A DNA stretch of 64,000 nt, taken from NCBI GenBank assembly GCA_965261645.1, contig CBDHDJ010000004.1:1984001-2048000 (forward strand), in the 5' to 3' direction. The position numbers were made by a program, and so were the translations under genes. Below the pieces are notes generated by a model, which saw nothing but the letters and a program-made list of their open reading frames with translations, made no database searches and was not told the origin of the DNA. This document shows, piece after piece, positions 44,219-52,529 of the stretch; the stretch's first letter is position 1, and every line of letters begins with the position of its first letter. This DNA comes from CBDHDJ01 sp965261645 (GTDB lineage Bacteria > Pseudomonadota > Alphaproteobacteria > SHVV01).

Positions 44219-45086
44219 CGCGATGTCCAGCCGAAGCTCGACGGCGATGAAGAAGAGATCGTCCGCATCTCGCAAGAGCGGCGGGACGCGCGCGCGGAAA
44301 CGGTATTCCAAGCCCATGCCGCCGGAGGGCGAGAACGGCCTCTTTAGCCAGGACTGGTTCGCGATCTGCCTCTCCGACGAGGCCGAGCGCGGCCAGTGCA
44401 TCGGCCGGGAGTTCCTCGGCGGCCACGTCGTCGTATTCCGTGGCGAGGACGGGAGCGCGCACGTCGTGAGCGGCTATTGCCCGCATCTGGGCACCGATCT
44501 GGCCCTCGGCAAAGTCGTGGGGAACGCCCTCGAATGCCGTTTCCACAAGTGGCAGTTCGATGGCGAGGGCACCTGCCTGAAGACTGGGATCGGCGATCCG
44601 CCGCCGCCCGGCGCGTGCCTGTTCAAGTTTCCGACCTGCGATCGCTGGGGGCTCATCTGGGCCTTCAACGGTGAGGGGCCGCTGTGGCATCTCCCGGACC
44701 TCAAATATCCGGATGACGAGCTCTATGTTTCGGCGATGTACGGCTATGAGTTCGATGCCGATCCCTGGGTCTTCGCCGCCAACACGTATGACTTCGTGCA
44801 CTTCAAGCTGCTGCACGGGCTCGAGCTTCTCGGCGGCACGCCGGACCCCGAAAATGACATCAAGTGGTCCAAGTATCACGTGAGGTACAATGTGCGGGTC
44901 CGCCACTGGGGCAACAAGCTCGTCGAATCGGTCTACGGCACCTATGGCACGAACATCTTCTATTACGAGGGCGAATATGACGGCCGCTGGTATGCCTACT
45001 TGGCGCTGCGCGGATTGATCGGGCCGGGCCGCTCGAACATCCACCTGACGATGTAGCGCACCCGGTTCCTTGGACACAAGTTTGTC

Positions 45087-45992
45087 TCACGCGGCGGGCC
45101 TGATTGAGATCGCGGCGTGCCACGCCTGACGAGCTTGAGCGGGGCTCAGGTAGCCGTTCTTTTCGACGATCCACTGGGCATTGTAGAGTTCGACGAAGTC
45201 GCGGACGGCGTCCCGCAGCTCCGCGATGTTGCGGTAGATGCGACCATGGATGATCTGTTCCTTCAGCGTGCGATTGAACCGCTCGGCGACGCCGTTGGTC
45301 TGGGGCTCGGCGACGAAGGCGTAGGACGGCTGGATGCCCCAGAACTTGATCTGGTTGGTGAAGTGGTCCGACAGATACTGGGAGCCGTGATCCATCCGCA
45401 AGGCCAGCCCCCGAGCCGCGCCGGCCGCGGTCGAGCCATACAGCCCGGCAAGCCCCATGGAGATCGGCTGCAGGGCGGCGAAGCGGTCGCCGCGCTTGCA
45501 GACATGCCAGCCGACACACTCGGCGTTCCAATGCTCGACGGCGGTGAAGATCCAGCCCCAGCCGTCGTCCACCGTGAACACCCGAACGCCATCGGTGCCC
45601 CACATGAGGTTCGGGGCATGAGTGATGATCTCACCGTCATGGGGATTGCCGCCACGGCGGCGGCAGCGATGGGGCGAGAGCAGATTGTTCTCGCGCATCA
45701 GGCGGAGCACCCGCTTGCGGGCAACCCGGATGTCGCGACAGACCCGAAGCCGAGCCCAGACCTTGCGGTAGCCCTCGCCCTCCCAGGGCGATGCCTCCAG
45801 GTCGGCTTCGATCGCCACCAGCAGCGCCTGGTCCGAGATCGCGGGCTTCGGTCCCCGACGCTTTGCCGGCGGCTGCTCGGCGTGCTGGCCGGAGGTCATG
45901 GCGTAGAACGAGGAGCGGGCCATGCCCCAGGCGGCGCAGACCCGCCGCAGGCCGTAGGCCAGACCCGTGCCGGGCGAGGTGGCGGCACTCAT
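45087..45992 (-). CDS. IS OrfB, rve-type integrase/transposase
   Basis: 301 residues. HTH_21 segment (YRKVWARLRVCRDIRVARKR), then a DDE core: NLMWGTDGVRVFTVDDGWGW (first Asp), LRMDHGSQYLSDHF (second Asp) and QTNGVAERFNRTLKEQII (Glu). The end YNAQWIVEKNGYLSPAQAR is typical of IS3-like integrases. It starts with an ATGA overlap with orfA. Confidence 0.88.
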   Translation of the reverse strand: MSAATSPGTGLAYGLRRVCAAWGMARSSFYAMTSGQHAEQPPAKRRGPKPAISDQALLVAIEADLEASPWEGEGYRKVWARLRVCRDIRVARKRVLRLMRENNLLSPHRCRRRGGNPHDGEIITHAPNLMWGTDGVRVFTVDDGWGWIFTAVEHWNAECVGWHVCKRGDRFAALQPISMGLAGLYGSTAAGAARGLALRMDHGSQYLSDHFTNQIKFWGIQPSYAFVAEPQTNGVAERFNRTLKEQIIHGRIYRNIAELRDAVRDFVELYNAQWIVEKNGYLSPAQARQAWHAAISIRPAA

Positions 45993-46420
45993 CGCCGCGA
46001 CCTCCGCCGCCCCAAAGGGCCGAAGGTCTCCGTCTTGGCCTCCAGCAGTTCCACCTGCATGGTCAACTCTCCGATCCGCTTCATGGCGCTATCCAGTTCC
46101 GCCTGCACCGGATCGCCCTTGCGTTGCTTGAGCGAGGCGTCGATCCCGCCGGTCGCTTTCTCACGCCACTGCTCGAGCCGGAAGATCTCTACGCCCAACT
46201 GGCGCGACAGAAGTTGCACCGGCTCGTCACGCAAAAGCCGCAGAACGACCTCACGCTTGCGCGCCACCGTCCATCGCTGGCCAAGTCCCAGCGGGCCTGC
46301 CGGCAAAGCCTGGCCTGGGGAAAACGGGGACGAGCCAAGCTCGCCCGCATTTACCACAGGCCCATCAACAGCAACTTTCTTATCAAAATTATCGGTCATG
46401 TTCCGGTCCTCCTTGGACAC
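45989..46420 (-). CDS. IS OrfA, helix-turn-helix protein
   Basis: 143 residues. A Pro/Gly-rich N-terminus is followed by an HTH (RWTVARKREVVLRLLRDEPVQL then LSRQLGVEIFRLEQWREKAT) and a coiled-coil end ELDSAMKRIGELTMQVELLEAK. Typical first ORF of an IS3-like element. Confidence 0.82.
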   Translation of the reverse strand: MSKEDRNMTDNFDKKVAVDGPVVNAGELGSSPFSPGQALPAGPLGLGQRWTVARKREVVLRLLRDEPVQLLSRQLGVEIFRLEQWREKATGGIDASLKQRKGDPVQAELDSAMKRIGELTMQVELLEAKTETFGPLGRRRSRR

Positions 46421-46856
46421 TTCGATTAAGCCAATTCTGTGTCCAAGGAAATCGGGTCCGACTCACATCCACCTGACGATCATGACGCAGAAGGGCAGCG
46501 GCTCGGCGAAAGACCTGAAGTCCGCGGCTAGATTCTGCAAGCGGATGATGAAAATGGAGGACACCTTCGCCCAGCAGGACCGCGAGATTCTGAAAACGAT
46601 CCGCTTTCGCCAGGGTTATCTGACCAAATCGGACCGGGCGCTGGCCAAGTTCCTGGATTACATCAGGCGCTATCCACGCGCGCATCCCTCGGCCGATTTC
46701 ATTTCTTAGCGCGGCGTTTGCAGGGGCGGAGCCTCGCTTCACCAGCCGTGGGTGATGGGCGGTGAGGCCTCGCGATCTTCTGCGCGGCCATTTCTTGACC
46801 GGCCCCGGCGCGCGTTTAATATGCGGGGGCCGTCCGTGAACGCGCATCACACTTTA

Positions 46857-46943
46857 GCCCCTGTGGCGGAATTGGTAGACGCGACGGACTCAAAATCCGT
46901 TCCGGGCAACCGGGTGGGAGTTCGAGTCTCTCCAGGGGCACCA
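46857..46943 (+). tRNA. tRNA-Leu (anticodon CAA)
   Basis: Eighty-seven bases with acceptor arms GCCCCTG/CAGGGGC, a long class II variable arm, the anticodon stem ACGGA/TCCGT with loop CTCAAAA (anticodon CAA), a GTTCGAGTC T-loop and an encoded CCA at 46941-46943. Reads UUG leucine codons. No integrase or repeated 3' fragment is seen nearby, so it is not an occupied attachment site in this window. Confidence 0.95.
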
Positions 46944-46967
46944 TTGAGACAGGAGGACAATACCGAG

Positions 46968-47423
46968 ATGACCTTATATAGGATTGGTTTGGCCCTCGGC
47001 GTGATCGTCGTTCTCGTGGCCACGCTTCCGGCACTGGATCGGCCGATCAGCGAATGGGTCCCCGTAGCCCAGGCCGCCGAAGCGGTCATCCTGGCCGAGG
47101 GCAGGTTCCGCGATGCCGATGCGCGCCACAAGGGCTCGGGCGAAGCCAGGCTCACCGGCCTGGCCGACGGCGGGCACGTTCTCCGGCTCGAGAACTTCAA
47201 GGGGACCGCAGGCCCCGATCTCCGTTTGGTGGCATCGTCCCACCCCGATCCGCGGACCAAAAGCCAGGTTCATGAGGGTTTCCTCGATCTCGGCAAGCTC
47301 AAGGGCAATGACGGCGATTATGACTACCCGTTACCGGCCGGCGCCGATGCCGGCGCGATCAAAAGCGTGATCGTCTACTGCCGCGCCTTCGGCGTGATCT
47401 TCGCCGCGGCGCCGTTACAGTGA
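46968..47423 (+). CDS. DM13-domain protein, membrane-anchored or secreted
   Basis: 151 residues from ATG 46968 with AGGAGGA ribosome-binding site; the gene starts 24 bases after the tRNA-Leu CCA end. An N-terminal hydrophobic helix (IGLALGVIVVLVATLPAL) is followed by a DM13 domain: EGRFRDADARHKGSGEARLT, GHVLRLENFKGTAGPDLRL, GFLDLGKLKGNDGDYDYPLP and a final SVIVYCRAFGVIFAAAPL with the single conserved Cys. DM13 domains have been proposed to take part in redox steps. It probably acts in the periplasm. Confidence 0.88.
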   Translation: MTLYRIGLALGVIVVLVATLPALDRPISEWVPVAQAAEAVILAEGRFRDADARHKGSGEARLTGLADGGHVLRLENFKGTAGPDLRLVASSHPDPRTKSQVHEGFLDLGKLKGNDGDYDYPLPAGADAGAIKSVIVYCRAFGVIFAAAPLQ

Positions 47424-47451
47424 CGGCCGCGGCCAAGCCAGGGAGGCACCC

Positions 47452-48078
47452 ATGACCGAACCACCGGCGATCACCGGGACCATCACCGAGGACACCACCA
47501 TCCCCGCCCGCGAGCACTGGGGCGGCGTGGTCCGGGAGGGCCAGTCGATGCGCATCGTCGATCTCGAGGGCGAGCAGGGCGTCGATTTGCTCATCTACGA
47601 CGCCAACGACCATCTCAACCGCTACGCCGCCGCCGACACGATGAAGATCAACGGGCGCATCTTCATCGAAAAGGGCGCGGTGCTCTATTCGATCAACTGC
47701 GATCCCTTGATGACGGTCACCGCCGATAGCTGCGGTTCGCACGACACCATCGGCGGTTGCTGCTCGGATGGGATCAACCGCACGCGCTACAACGCGCCGG
47801 GCCAGCGCAACTGCCGCGACAATTTCCTCGCTGAGTTCAAGAAGTGGGACATGGACGAGCGCGATATGGTGGCGAACCTCAACTTCTTCGCCTACGTGCC
47901 GATCGGCCCCAAGGGCGAGATGGATTTCCAGCCGCCGATCTCGAAGCCGGGCGATTACGTCGATCTCCACGCCGAGCGCGACGTGCTGGCGATCATTTCC
48001 AACTGCCCGCAGATCAACAACCCGGCCGCCGGCTTCAACCCGACGCCGATCCAGGTGACCATCTGGCAGCCCGACTGA
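47452..48078 (+). CDS. DUF1989 (urea carboxylase-associated) family protein
   Basis: 208 residues. The domain covers the whole protein: PAREHWGGVVREGQSMRIVDL, GVDLLIYDANDHLNRYAAAD, a Cys/His-rich centre (INCDPLMTVTADSCGSHDTI then GGCCSDG) and NLNFFAYVPIGPKGEMDFQ. DUF1989 proteins accompany urea carboxylase and related amide-degrading genes; one bacterial group converts a guanidine-derived substrate. No urea carboxylase is nearby. The Cys cluster suggests metal binding. Confidence 0.88.
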   Translation: MTEPPAITGTITEDTTIPAREHWGGVVREGQSMRIVDLEGEQGVDLLIYDANDHLNRYAAADTMKINGRIFIEKGAVLYSINCDPLMTVTADSCGSHDTIGGCCSDGINRTRYNAPGQRNCRDNFLAEFKKWDMDERDMVANLNFFAYVPIGPKGEMDFQPPISKPGDYVDLHAERDVLAIISNCPQINNPAAGFNPTPIQVTIWQPD

Positions 48079-48217
48079 GGGTGGGGCGAGACGCGCGGCG
48101 GCATCCTTCCCGCCACTCGACATTGTGACCGGTTCGGTGGAATAACATACCCGGTGCGCGCGTTTACCGTTATAGCATCCGTGCGTGTCTATCACTCGAG
48201 TTCAGGGGAGGGAACTC

Positions 48218-48691
48218 ATGTGAAAACTCATAACTTTGGTTATTGTGCTCGCCGCCGGGTTGGCCTTGGGGGCCGCAACCGCGGACGCCCAGGAGCGCAA
48301 GCACGCGGCCAAGCCCGTGTGGCAGGCCATGGTGGCCGGCCTCAACGACATCCAGTCCATCACCGGCGCGCTCGTGGTATTCGACATGGCCCGTGCGGCC
48401 ACCATCGCCGATGGTCTGGTGGCGCGCGAGGGGTTCATCACCACGCTCGATCTGCCCAAGGTGGTGACGGACGGCCATGCCAACGTGGCCAAGGAGGCCA
48501 AGAAGCTGGCCGCCGCCATCCGGACCGGCGACGAAAAGAAAGTCTCGGCCGGGATCGGTGACGTGCTGGCGGCGTGCAGCGGCTGTCACTACTGGGTCCG
48601 CGACGCCGAGCGGCGCAAGGAAATGGGCATAGAGTTAAGAGCACGCTTGTCACGCCCGCCGGGGAATCGCCGCCGGCAGGCGCCCTTCTGA
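48218..48691 (+). CDS. Cytochrome c'-like protein with a stop at codon 2
   Basis: The best start, ATG 48218 behind GGGGAGGG, is followed at once by TGA. The same frame then gives KLITLVIVLAAGLALGAATA then DAQ, a normal signal peptide, so a former Arg or Trp codon 2 may have become TGA. A TTG at 48236 could initiate a shortened version (MVIVLAAGLALGAATADAQ). The mature part has helices as in class II cytochromes c and one haem site CSGCH in AACSGCHYWVRDAERRKEMG. The tail after KEMGIEL is basic and unlike the family, possibly due to a second shift. Confidence 0.65.
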
Positions 48692-48706
48692 CGACCCCCG
48701 AAATTG

Positions 48707-48732
48707 ACCCCGGCTCCGGCTGGGGTTCTTTT
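48707..48732 (+). terminator. Rho-independent terminator after the cytochrome gene
   Basis: The stem ACCCC(GGC)/(GGC)GGGGT has a short loop followed by TCTTTTT. It lies 15 bases downstream of the cytochrome c'-like stop codon. Confidence 0.75.
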
Positions 48733-48854
48733 TGCCGCCTTCGCCCGGCGGTGCGCCATCTTGCAACCGGCACGATTTTGCTGGTTTCGCGCGGTGGCCC
48801 GCCGCTAAGCTCACGCGCTTCCTGATCTCTCCGTGAGCCCCGAATCAGCGTGTC

Positions 48855-49745
48855 ATGACATCCACGACTGCGCCCCTCACCACTCACCGCCATGGGCTCG
48901 GCATCGCCCTCGTCATGGGCGCGGGCTTCTGCTTCAGCCTGGGCGGCCTCATCCTTCGCCTCATCGAAACGGCCGGTGGCTGGCAGGTCATCTTCTATCG
49001 CTCGCTTGCCTTCGCCGCGTTCATCCTCGCCATTCTCGTGGTGCGTCACCGCGAGCGTACGGCTCAGGCGTTCCTCGATATCGGCTGGCTCGGGCTCCTC
49101 GGCGCGATATGCCTCGGGACGTCGGGGATTTGCATCGTGTGGTCGATGCTGCACACGACGATCGCCAACACGACCTTCATCTTCGGCGCGCTGCCTTTCC
49201 TGACCGCGTTGCTGGCCTGGGCCGTGCTGGGCGAAAAGGTCCGCGTTGCAAGCTGGATCGCGATGGCCGCGGTGCTGGTCGGAATCGGCGTGATGATGGC
49301 GGGCGGCTTCGGCGGCGGGCGGCTGATCGGCAACGTGCTCGCCGTCATCGGGACGCTCGCGGTCGCCATTCTCACCATCGTGATCCGCAAGGGCCGCCAC
49401 GGCGACACGATGCCGGTGCTGTGCATCGGCGCCCTCATTGCCGCGATTGCCTGTGCGCTGATCGCGCCGGACCTCGCCGTCACGCGCCACGACTTCATCC
49501 TCAGCACACTCATGGGCGTGGCTTCGTCCGCGGGCGGGTTCATTTTGTTCACCCTGGGGGCGCGTTATGTGCGCGCCGGCGAGATGTGGATCCTGTCCAA
49601 CGTCGAGCTGGTTTTCGCTCCATTGTGGGTGTGGCTTGCCGTGGCCGAGTTGCCGCTTCTCGAGACCTTCATCGGCGGCGCCATCATCGTGCTCGCCATC
49701 TGCGGCCAGGCGGTCATCACCACCCGCCACCCCGCGGACGCGTAA
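48855..49745 (+). CDS. DMT-superfamily (EamA/RhaT) transporter
   Basis: 296 residues, ten predicted helices as two EamA repeats: GIALVMGAGFCFSLGGLILR at the start, LHTTIANTTFIFGALPFLTA at the end of the first repeat, and MWILSNVELVFAPLWVWLAV in the second. Probably an exporter of amino acids or other small metabolites; not assignable further. A second DMT gene follows 53 bases downstream, but the two proteins are only distantly similar. Confidence 0.9.
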   Translation: MTSTTAPLTTHRHGLGIALVMGAGFCFSLGGLILRLIETAGGWQVIFYRSLAFAAFILAILVVRHRERTAQAFLDIGWLGLLGAICLGTSGICIVWSMLHTTIANTTFIFGALPFLTALLAWAVLGEKVRVASWIAMAAVLVGIGVMMAGGFGGGRLIGNVLAVIGTLAVAILTIVIRKGRHGDTMPVLCIGALIAAIACALIAPDLAVTRHDFILSTLMGVASSAGGFILFTLGARYVRAGEMWILSNVELVFAPLWVWLAVAELPLLETFIGGAIIVLAICGQAVITTRHPADA

Positions 49746-49798
49746 GCCCGGGCCCGGGCCCCACCCGCGTTGCGACCGCTCCAGAGATCGTCCTTGCC

Positions 49799-50662
49799 AT
49801 GAACGCGGTGCTGTGGGGGTTGGTGAGCGCGTCCGGCTGGGGCATGAGCGACCTCTTGGCCCGCATCACGGGCCGCGCCATCGGGCCGCGCAACTCGCTC
49901 TTCGGCAGTCTCTTCGTCGGCGCCACGGGCCTAAGCCTGTGGGTGCTGGGCTCGGGCATGCCGCTCACCTGGAACGCGGTTGCCTTTGCCTGGGTTCTCA
50001 TCGCTGCGCTCGCCGTCATGGTCGGGCTCATGCTGTTTTACGTCGCCCTGGCGCGCGGGCCGGTTTCGGTGGTCGCGCCGTTGCTGTCGTCAAGCCCCGC
50101 CTTCGTTGTGCTCATCGCGCTATTTGTCGGCATCGTGCCGACAACGGGGCAATGGATCGCCATGGCCGCCGTCATGGCGGGAATCTGGGTGATCGCCCGC
50201 AGCGGCCGCCGGACGGCGAGCGCCGAGCCGACCGGGGCGAGCGGGCTGCCATTTACCGTGGCGCTCTCGCTCATCGCCGCCGTCGTCTTCGCCGGCGGAT
50301 TGATGCTGGCGCGCGAGGCCGCGGTCACGTTCGGTGAGCTTCAGACCGTGTGGATGATCCGCGTGAGCGGGCTCGGGCTTCTCCTCGTGTTCCTGATCGG
50401 CGCCCGTACGCCGCCCCGCGCACCGTTGCGCTGGTGGCCGGCGTTGACGGTCCAGGGGTTAACCGAAACGGGCGCTCTGTTCGCGCTCTACAGCGGCATG
50501 GCGGGTGAGGGCGCTGGGTTGGCGGCGGTAACGGCCGGCTCGTCCGCCGTCATCACGGCGCTGCTCGGGCGCATTTTCCTCCACGAGCCGGTGCCGCTTG
50601 CTCAATGGGGCGGCATCGCCATCGTCGCTCTCGGCGTCGCCGCGCTCGCGGTCCTCGCCTGA
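49799..50662 (+). CDS. DMT-superfamily (EamA) transporter, paralogue of the 16078-16956 gene
   Basis: 287 residues from ATG 49799. N-terminus MNAVLWGLVSASGWGMSDLL and the blocks ARGPVSVVAPLLSSSPAFVV and GRIFLHEPVPLAQWGGIAIV align with the transporter at 16078 rather than with its direct neighbour. Ten hydrophobic helices. The pair with the upstream DMT gene likely shares a transcript. Substrate unknown. Confidence 0.9.
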   Translation: MNAVLWGLVSASGWGMSDLLARITGRAIGPRNSLFGSLFVGATGLSLWVLGSGMPLTWNAVAFAWVLIAALAVMVGLMLFYVALARGPVSVVAPLLSSSPAFVVLIALFVGIVPTTGQWIAMAAVMAGIWVIARSGRRTASAEPTGASGLPFTVALSLIAAVVFAGGLMLAREAAVTFGELQTVWMIRVSGLGLLLVFLIGARTPPRAPLRWWPALTVQGLTETGALFALYSGMAGEGAGLAAVTAGSSAVITALLGRIFLHEPVPLAQWGGIAIVALGVAALAVLA

Positions 50663-50677
50663 TGTCCCCTTCACGCG

Positions 50678-51637
50678 TTGTCCTCGCCGGGACCACTCGA
50701 TAGACTGCGGAAAAGGCCGGACAGGGGGGATTGGGCGATCGATATCCAACGCATCGGCGAAGGGGGCTTCACGCTCGGTGAGGGGCCTGTGTGGGATGTC
50801 GCCGAGCGGAAACTTTACTGGGTGGATTCGCTCGGGCCGTCGCTGTGGCGTTACGACCCGGCGAACGGCGACATCACGAACTGGGACCTGCCCGGCGCGA
50901 CCGTGGGCTCGCTCGCGCTCCGTGCGGGTGGCGGGGCGGTGCTCGCGATCGATAGCGGGTTTTATGCTTTCGAATTCGAGACCGGCGCCTGCGAAGTAAT
51001 TTCCGAGCCCGACGCGGACCAGCCCAACACCCGGTTCAATGACGGCAAGGTCGATCGCCAGGGCCGCTTCGTTGCTGGCTCGTGGGATCACCTGACGCGC
51101 CAGCCCCTGGGCACGCTCTTTCGCCTCAATCCGGACCTCCGCGTCGAGAAGCTCGATACCGGGATCGTCTGCTCGAACGGTCCGTGCTGGAGCCCCGACG
51201 GCTCCAGGCTTTATTTCACCGACAGCATCTCCCACGCGATCTTTGTTTACGATTACGACGCAGGCCCGGGCCCGCCCGCCAACAAGCGCGTGTTCGTCCA
51301 GCTCGCGGAGGATGAAATTCCCGACGGCGCGACCGTCGATGCGGAAGGCTTCGTATGGGGTGCGACGTTCGGCGCCGGACAGATCCGCCGCTACGCGCCC
51401 GACGGACGCCTCGATCGGGCGATTGACGTACCCGTGGCCTACCCGACCAGCGTGATGTTCGGCGGCGGCGGTCTCGATGTGCTCTTCTTCACCTCAATGG
51501 GCGGGCTTCTCAAGGTCAGGGGAGCAGACGGCGAGATTATCCGCGAGCGCAAGGACGACTCGCCCGGCGCCGGCGGCGTCTTTGCCATATCAGGCCTCGG
51601 CGTCACCGGTTTGCCCGAGCCCCGCTTCGCGGGTTGA
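50678..51637 (+). CDS. SMP-30/gluconolactonase-family beta-propeller protein
   Basis: 319 residues if TTG 50678 is used; the true start may be later, because the SMP-30 domain begins near residue 22 (IDIQRIGEGGFTLGEGPVWD). Metal ligands are visible: Glu in LGEGPVWD, Asn/Asp in NTRFNDGKVDRQGRF, and Asn/Asp in CSNGPCWSPDGSRLYFTDS. A lactonase acting on a sugar-acid or related lactone is the usual role in catabolic operons. It precedes the RidA-like gene. Confidence 0.88.
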   Translation: MSSPGPLDRLRKRPDRGDWAIDIQRIGEGGFTLGEGPVWDVAERKLYWVDSLGPSLWRYDPANGDITNWDLPGATVGSLALRAGGGAVLAIDSGFYAFEFETGACEVISEPDADQPNTRFNDGKVDRQGRFVAGSWDHLTRQPLGTLFRLNPDLRVEKLDTGIVCSNGPCWSPDGSRLYFTDSISHAIFVYDYDAGPGPPANKRVFVQLAEDEIPDGATVDAEGFVWGATFGAGQIRRYAPDGRLDRAIDVPVAYPTSVMFGGGGLDVLFFTSMGGLLKVRGADGEIIRERKDDSPGAGGVFAISGLGVTGLPEPRFAG

Positions 51638-51790
51638 GCCGGGCTACCAATGCGTTGAAGCACTGAGCGCTCCAGAATTGTCGTTGGTTAGCCCATCTCG
51701 TCGAATGATCGAACTTTGCAGAATGGGTCCGTGCCCGCCGGGATAGAGGTGTCGCGCGGCCCACCATCGTCAAACCAAAGAGAGGACCCC

Positions 51791-52243
51791 ATGGCTGATA
51801 CTGCTGGTGCAAAGAAAAGACGCGTGGTGAGCCCCGATATCGTGGAGCCCGGACCCGGGCTGTTCTCGGAAGCGATTGCTGTCGGCAACCTGTTCGTCTC
51901 GTCCGGGCTCGGCGCCTTGAAGGGCTGGGACGGGACCGGCGACAGCACCTTCCAGCGCGGTCAGGTCATCGGCCCCAACGATGCCTACGCGCAGTCGTGC
52001 AACATCTTCGATCAGCTGAAATCGCAGATCGAGGCGGCCGGCGGCCACATCGACGATATCCTTCGGCTCGGCATCTACGTCACCGACATGCGCTACCGCC
52101 CCGATGTGGTCAAGGCGCGCTCCGAGTATTTCGACAACGACTTCATGCCGACAGCGGTGCTCACCCAGGTCGCCGGCCTCGCCCAGGTCGAAATTCTGGT
52201 CGAGATCGACGCCTGGGGCATCATCGGGTGTAGCGGGAAGTAA
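51791..52243 (+). CDS. RidA (YjgF/YER057c/UK114) family protein
   Basis: 150 residues from ATG 51791. The fold is one chorismate-mutase-like domain: GPGLFSEAIAVGNLFVSSGL, a Rid core AYAQSCNIFDQLKSQIEAAG then GHIDDILRLGIYVTDMRYRP, and AVLTQVAGLAQVEILVEIDA at the end. The Arg that binds the substrate carboxylate in true RidA is replaced in the TQVAGL segment, so enamine/imine deaminase activity is uncertain; it belongs to another Rid subfamily. Confidence 0.9.
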   Translation: MADTAGAKKRRVVSPDIVEPGPGLFSEAIAVGNLFVSSGLGALKGWDGTGDSTFQRGQVIGPNDAYAQSCNIFDQLKSQIEAAGGHIDDILRLGIYVTDMRYRPDVVKARSEYFDNDFMPTAVLTQVAGLAQVEILVEIDAWGIIGCSGK

Positions 52244-52280
52244 CGGCGTGGCCCAGGGCGCCGAGAGAGTGCCCGCGAAA

Positions 52281-52313
52281 AATCGGGGGTCCCGCGGGAC
52301 CCCCGATTGACGT
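52281..52313 (-). terminator. Perfect 28-base palindromic hairpin with T-run on the minus strand
   Basis: Arms AATCGGGGGTCCC and GGGACCCCCGATT are fully complementary around GC. Read on the minus strand it is followed by TTTTTCGC. It probably terminated the minus-strand permease-like remnant next to it, and may also stop transcripts of the RidA gene, which ends 38 bases away. Confidence 0.6.
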
Positions 52314-52431
52314 CAAGGCGTGAACTTGCGCCTGATCGTAAGCGACCTTCTTCGCCGGCACGTTGATGATCTTGGTGAGGATCCAATAGACCACACCGGT
52401 GAAGACGATAGGTGGGCCGATCAACCCGGAA
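52313..52431 (-). pseudogene. C-terminal remnant of a membrane transport protein
   Basis: The minus strand encodes LIGPPIVFTGVVYWILTKII followed by NVPAKKVAYDQAQ, which looks like the last transmembrane helix and tail of a permease (NCS1-type symporters end in a similar way). No upstream part is present and the last codons need a frameshift to reach the TGA at 52313. Short and tentative. Confidence 0.35.
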
Positions 52432-52529
52432 TGTCGGGTGAACGCAGGCCCGTTTCGTGGCGAGGCCGTGTTATAGTGGGGATAGAAAGGCGCGAGGCTT
52501 GGCCTCAGCGCCTCGAAGGGAGGATTTCC

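Larger units (their letters stand above)
45052..46465 (-). mobile_element. IS3-like two-ORF insertion sequence in the Rieske gene (1414 bp)
   Basis: Left end TGTAGCGCACCCGGTTCCTTGGACACA (interior pairing ACCCG and TTCCTTGGACACA) versus right end inward TGAGTCGGACCCGATTTCCTTGG. The direct repeat CATCCACCTGACGA lies at 45038-45051 and 46466-46479. A 14-base duplication is long for IS3 (usually 3-5 bases) and nearer to the upper range known for IS481. Both ORFs are intact. Confidence 0.82.
44223..46709 (+). pseudogene. Rieske non-heme iron oxygenase, split by an insertion sequence
   Basis: The first part (44223-45051) carries a basic N-terminal tail, the Rieske cluster YCPHLGTDLALGK and ECRFHKWQFD (CxH and CxxH), and catalytic iron ligands in NTYDFVHFKLLHG. 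Translation now stops just inside the IS (LTM, stop). The remaining part (46480-46709) resumes as IMTQKGSGSAKDLKSAARFC to a stop at 46709. Removing 45052-46465 with one copy of the 14-base direct repeat restores SNIHLTIMTQKG in frame. Family members (KshA-like) hydroxylate steroid-like or aromatic substrates with a partner reductase. The truncated product retains both metal sites but lacks about 76 residues. Confidence 0.88.

Noticed and set aside
46857..46943. tRNA-Leu as the attachment site of an integrated element
   Set aside because: There is no integrase, no repeated tRNA 3' fragment and no phage or ICE gene nearby. The adjacent DM13 gene follows after 24 bases.
48438..49730. 430-codon minus-strand frame with a highly polar product
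   Set aside because: Shadow of the cytochrome and DMT genes; the product is a low-complexity mix of Arg, Glu, Gln and His.
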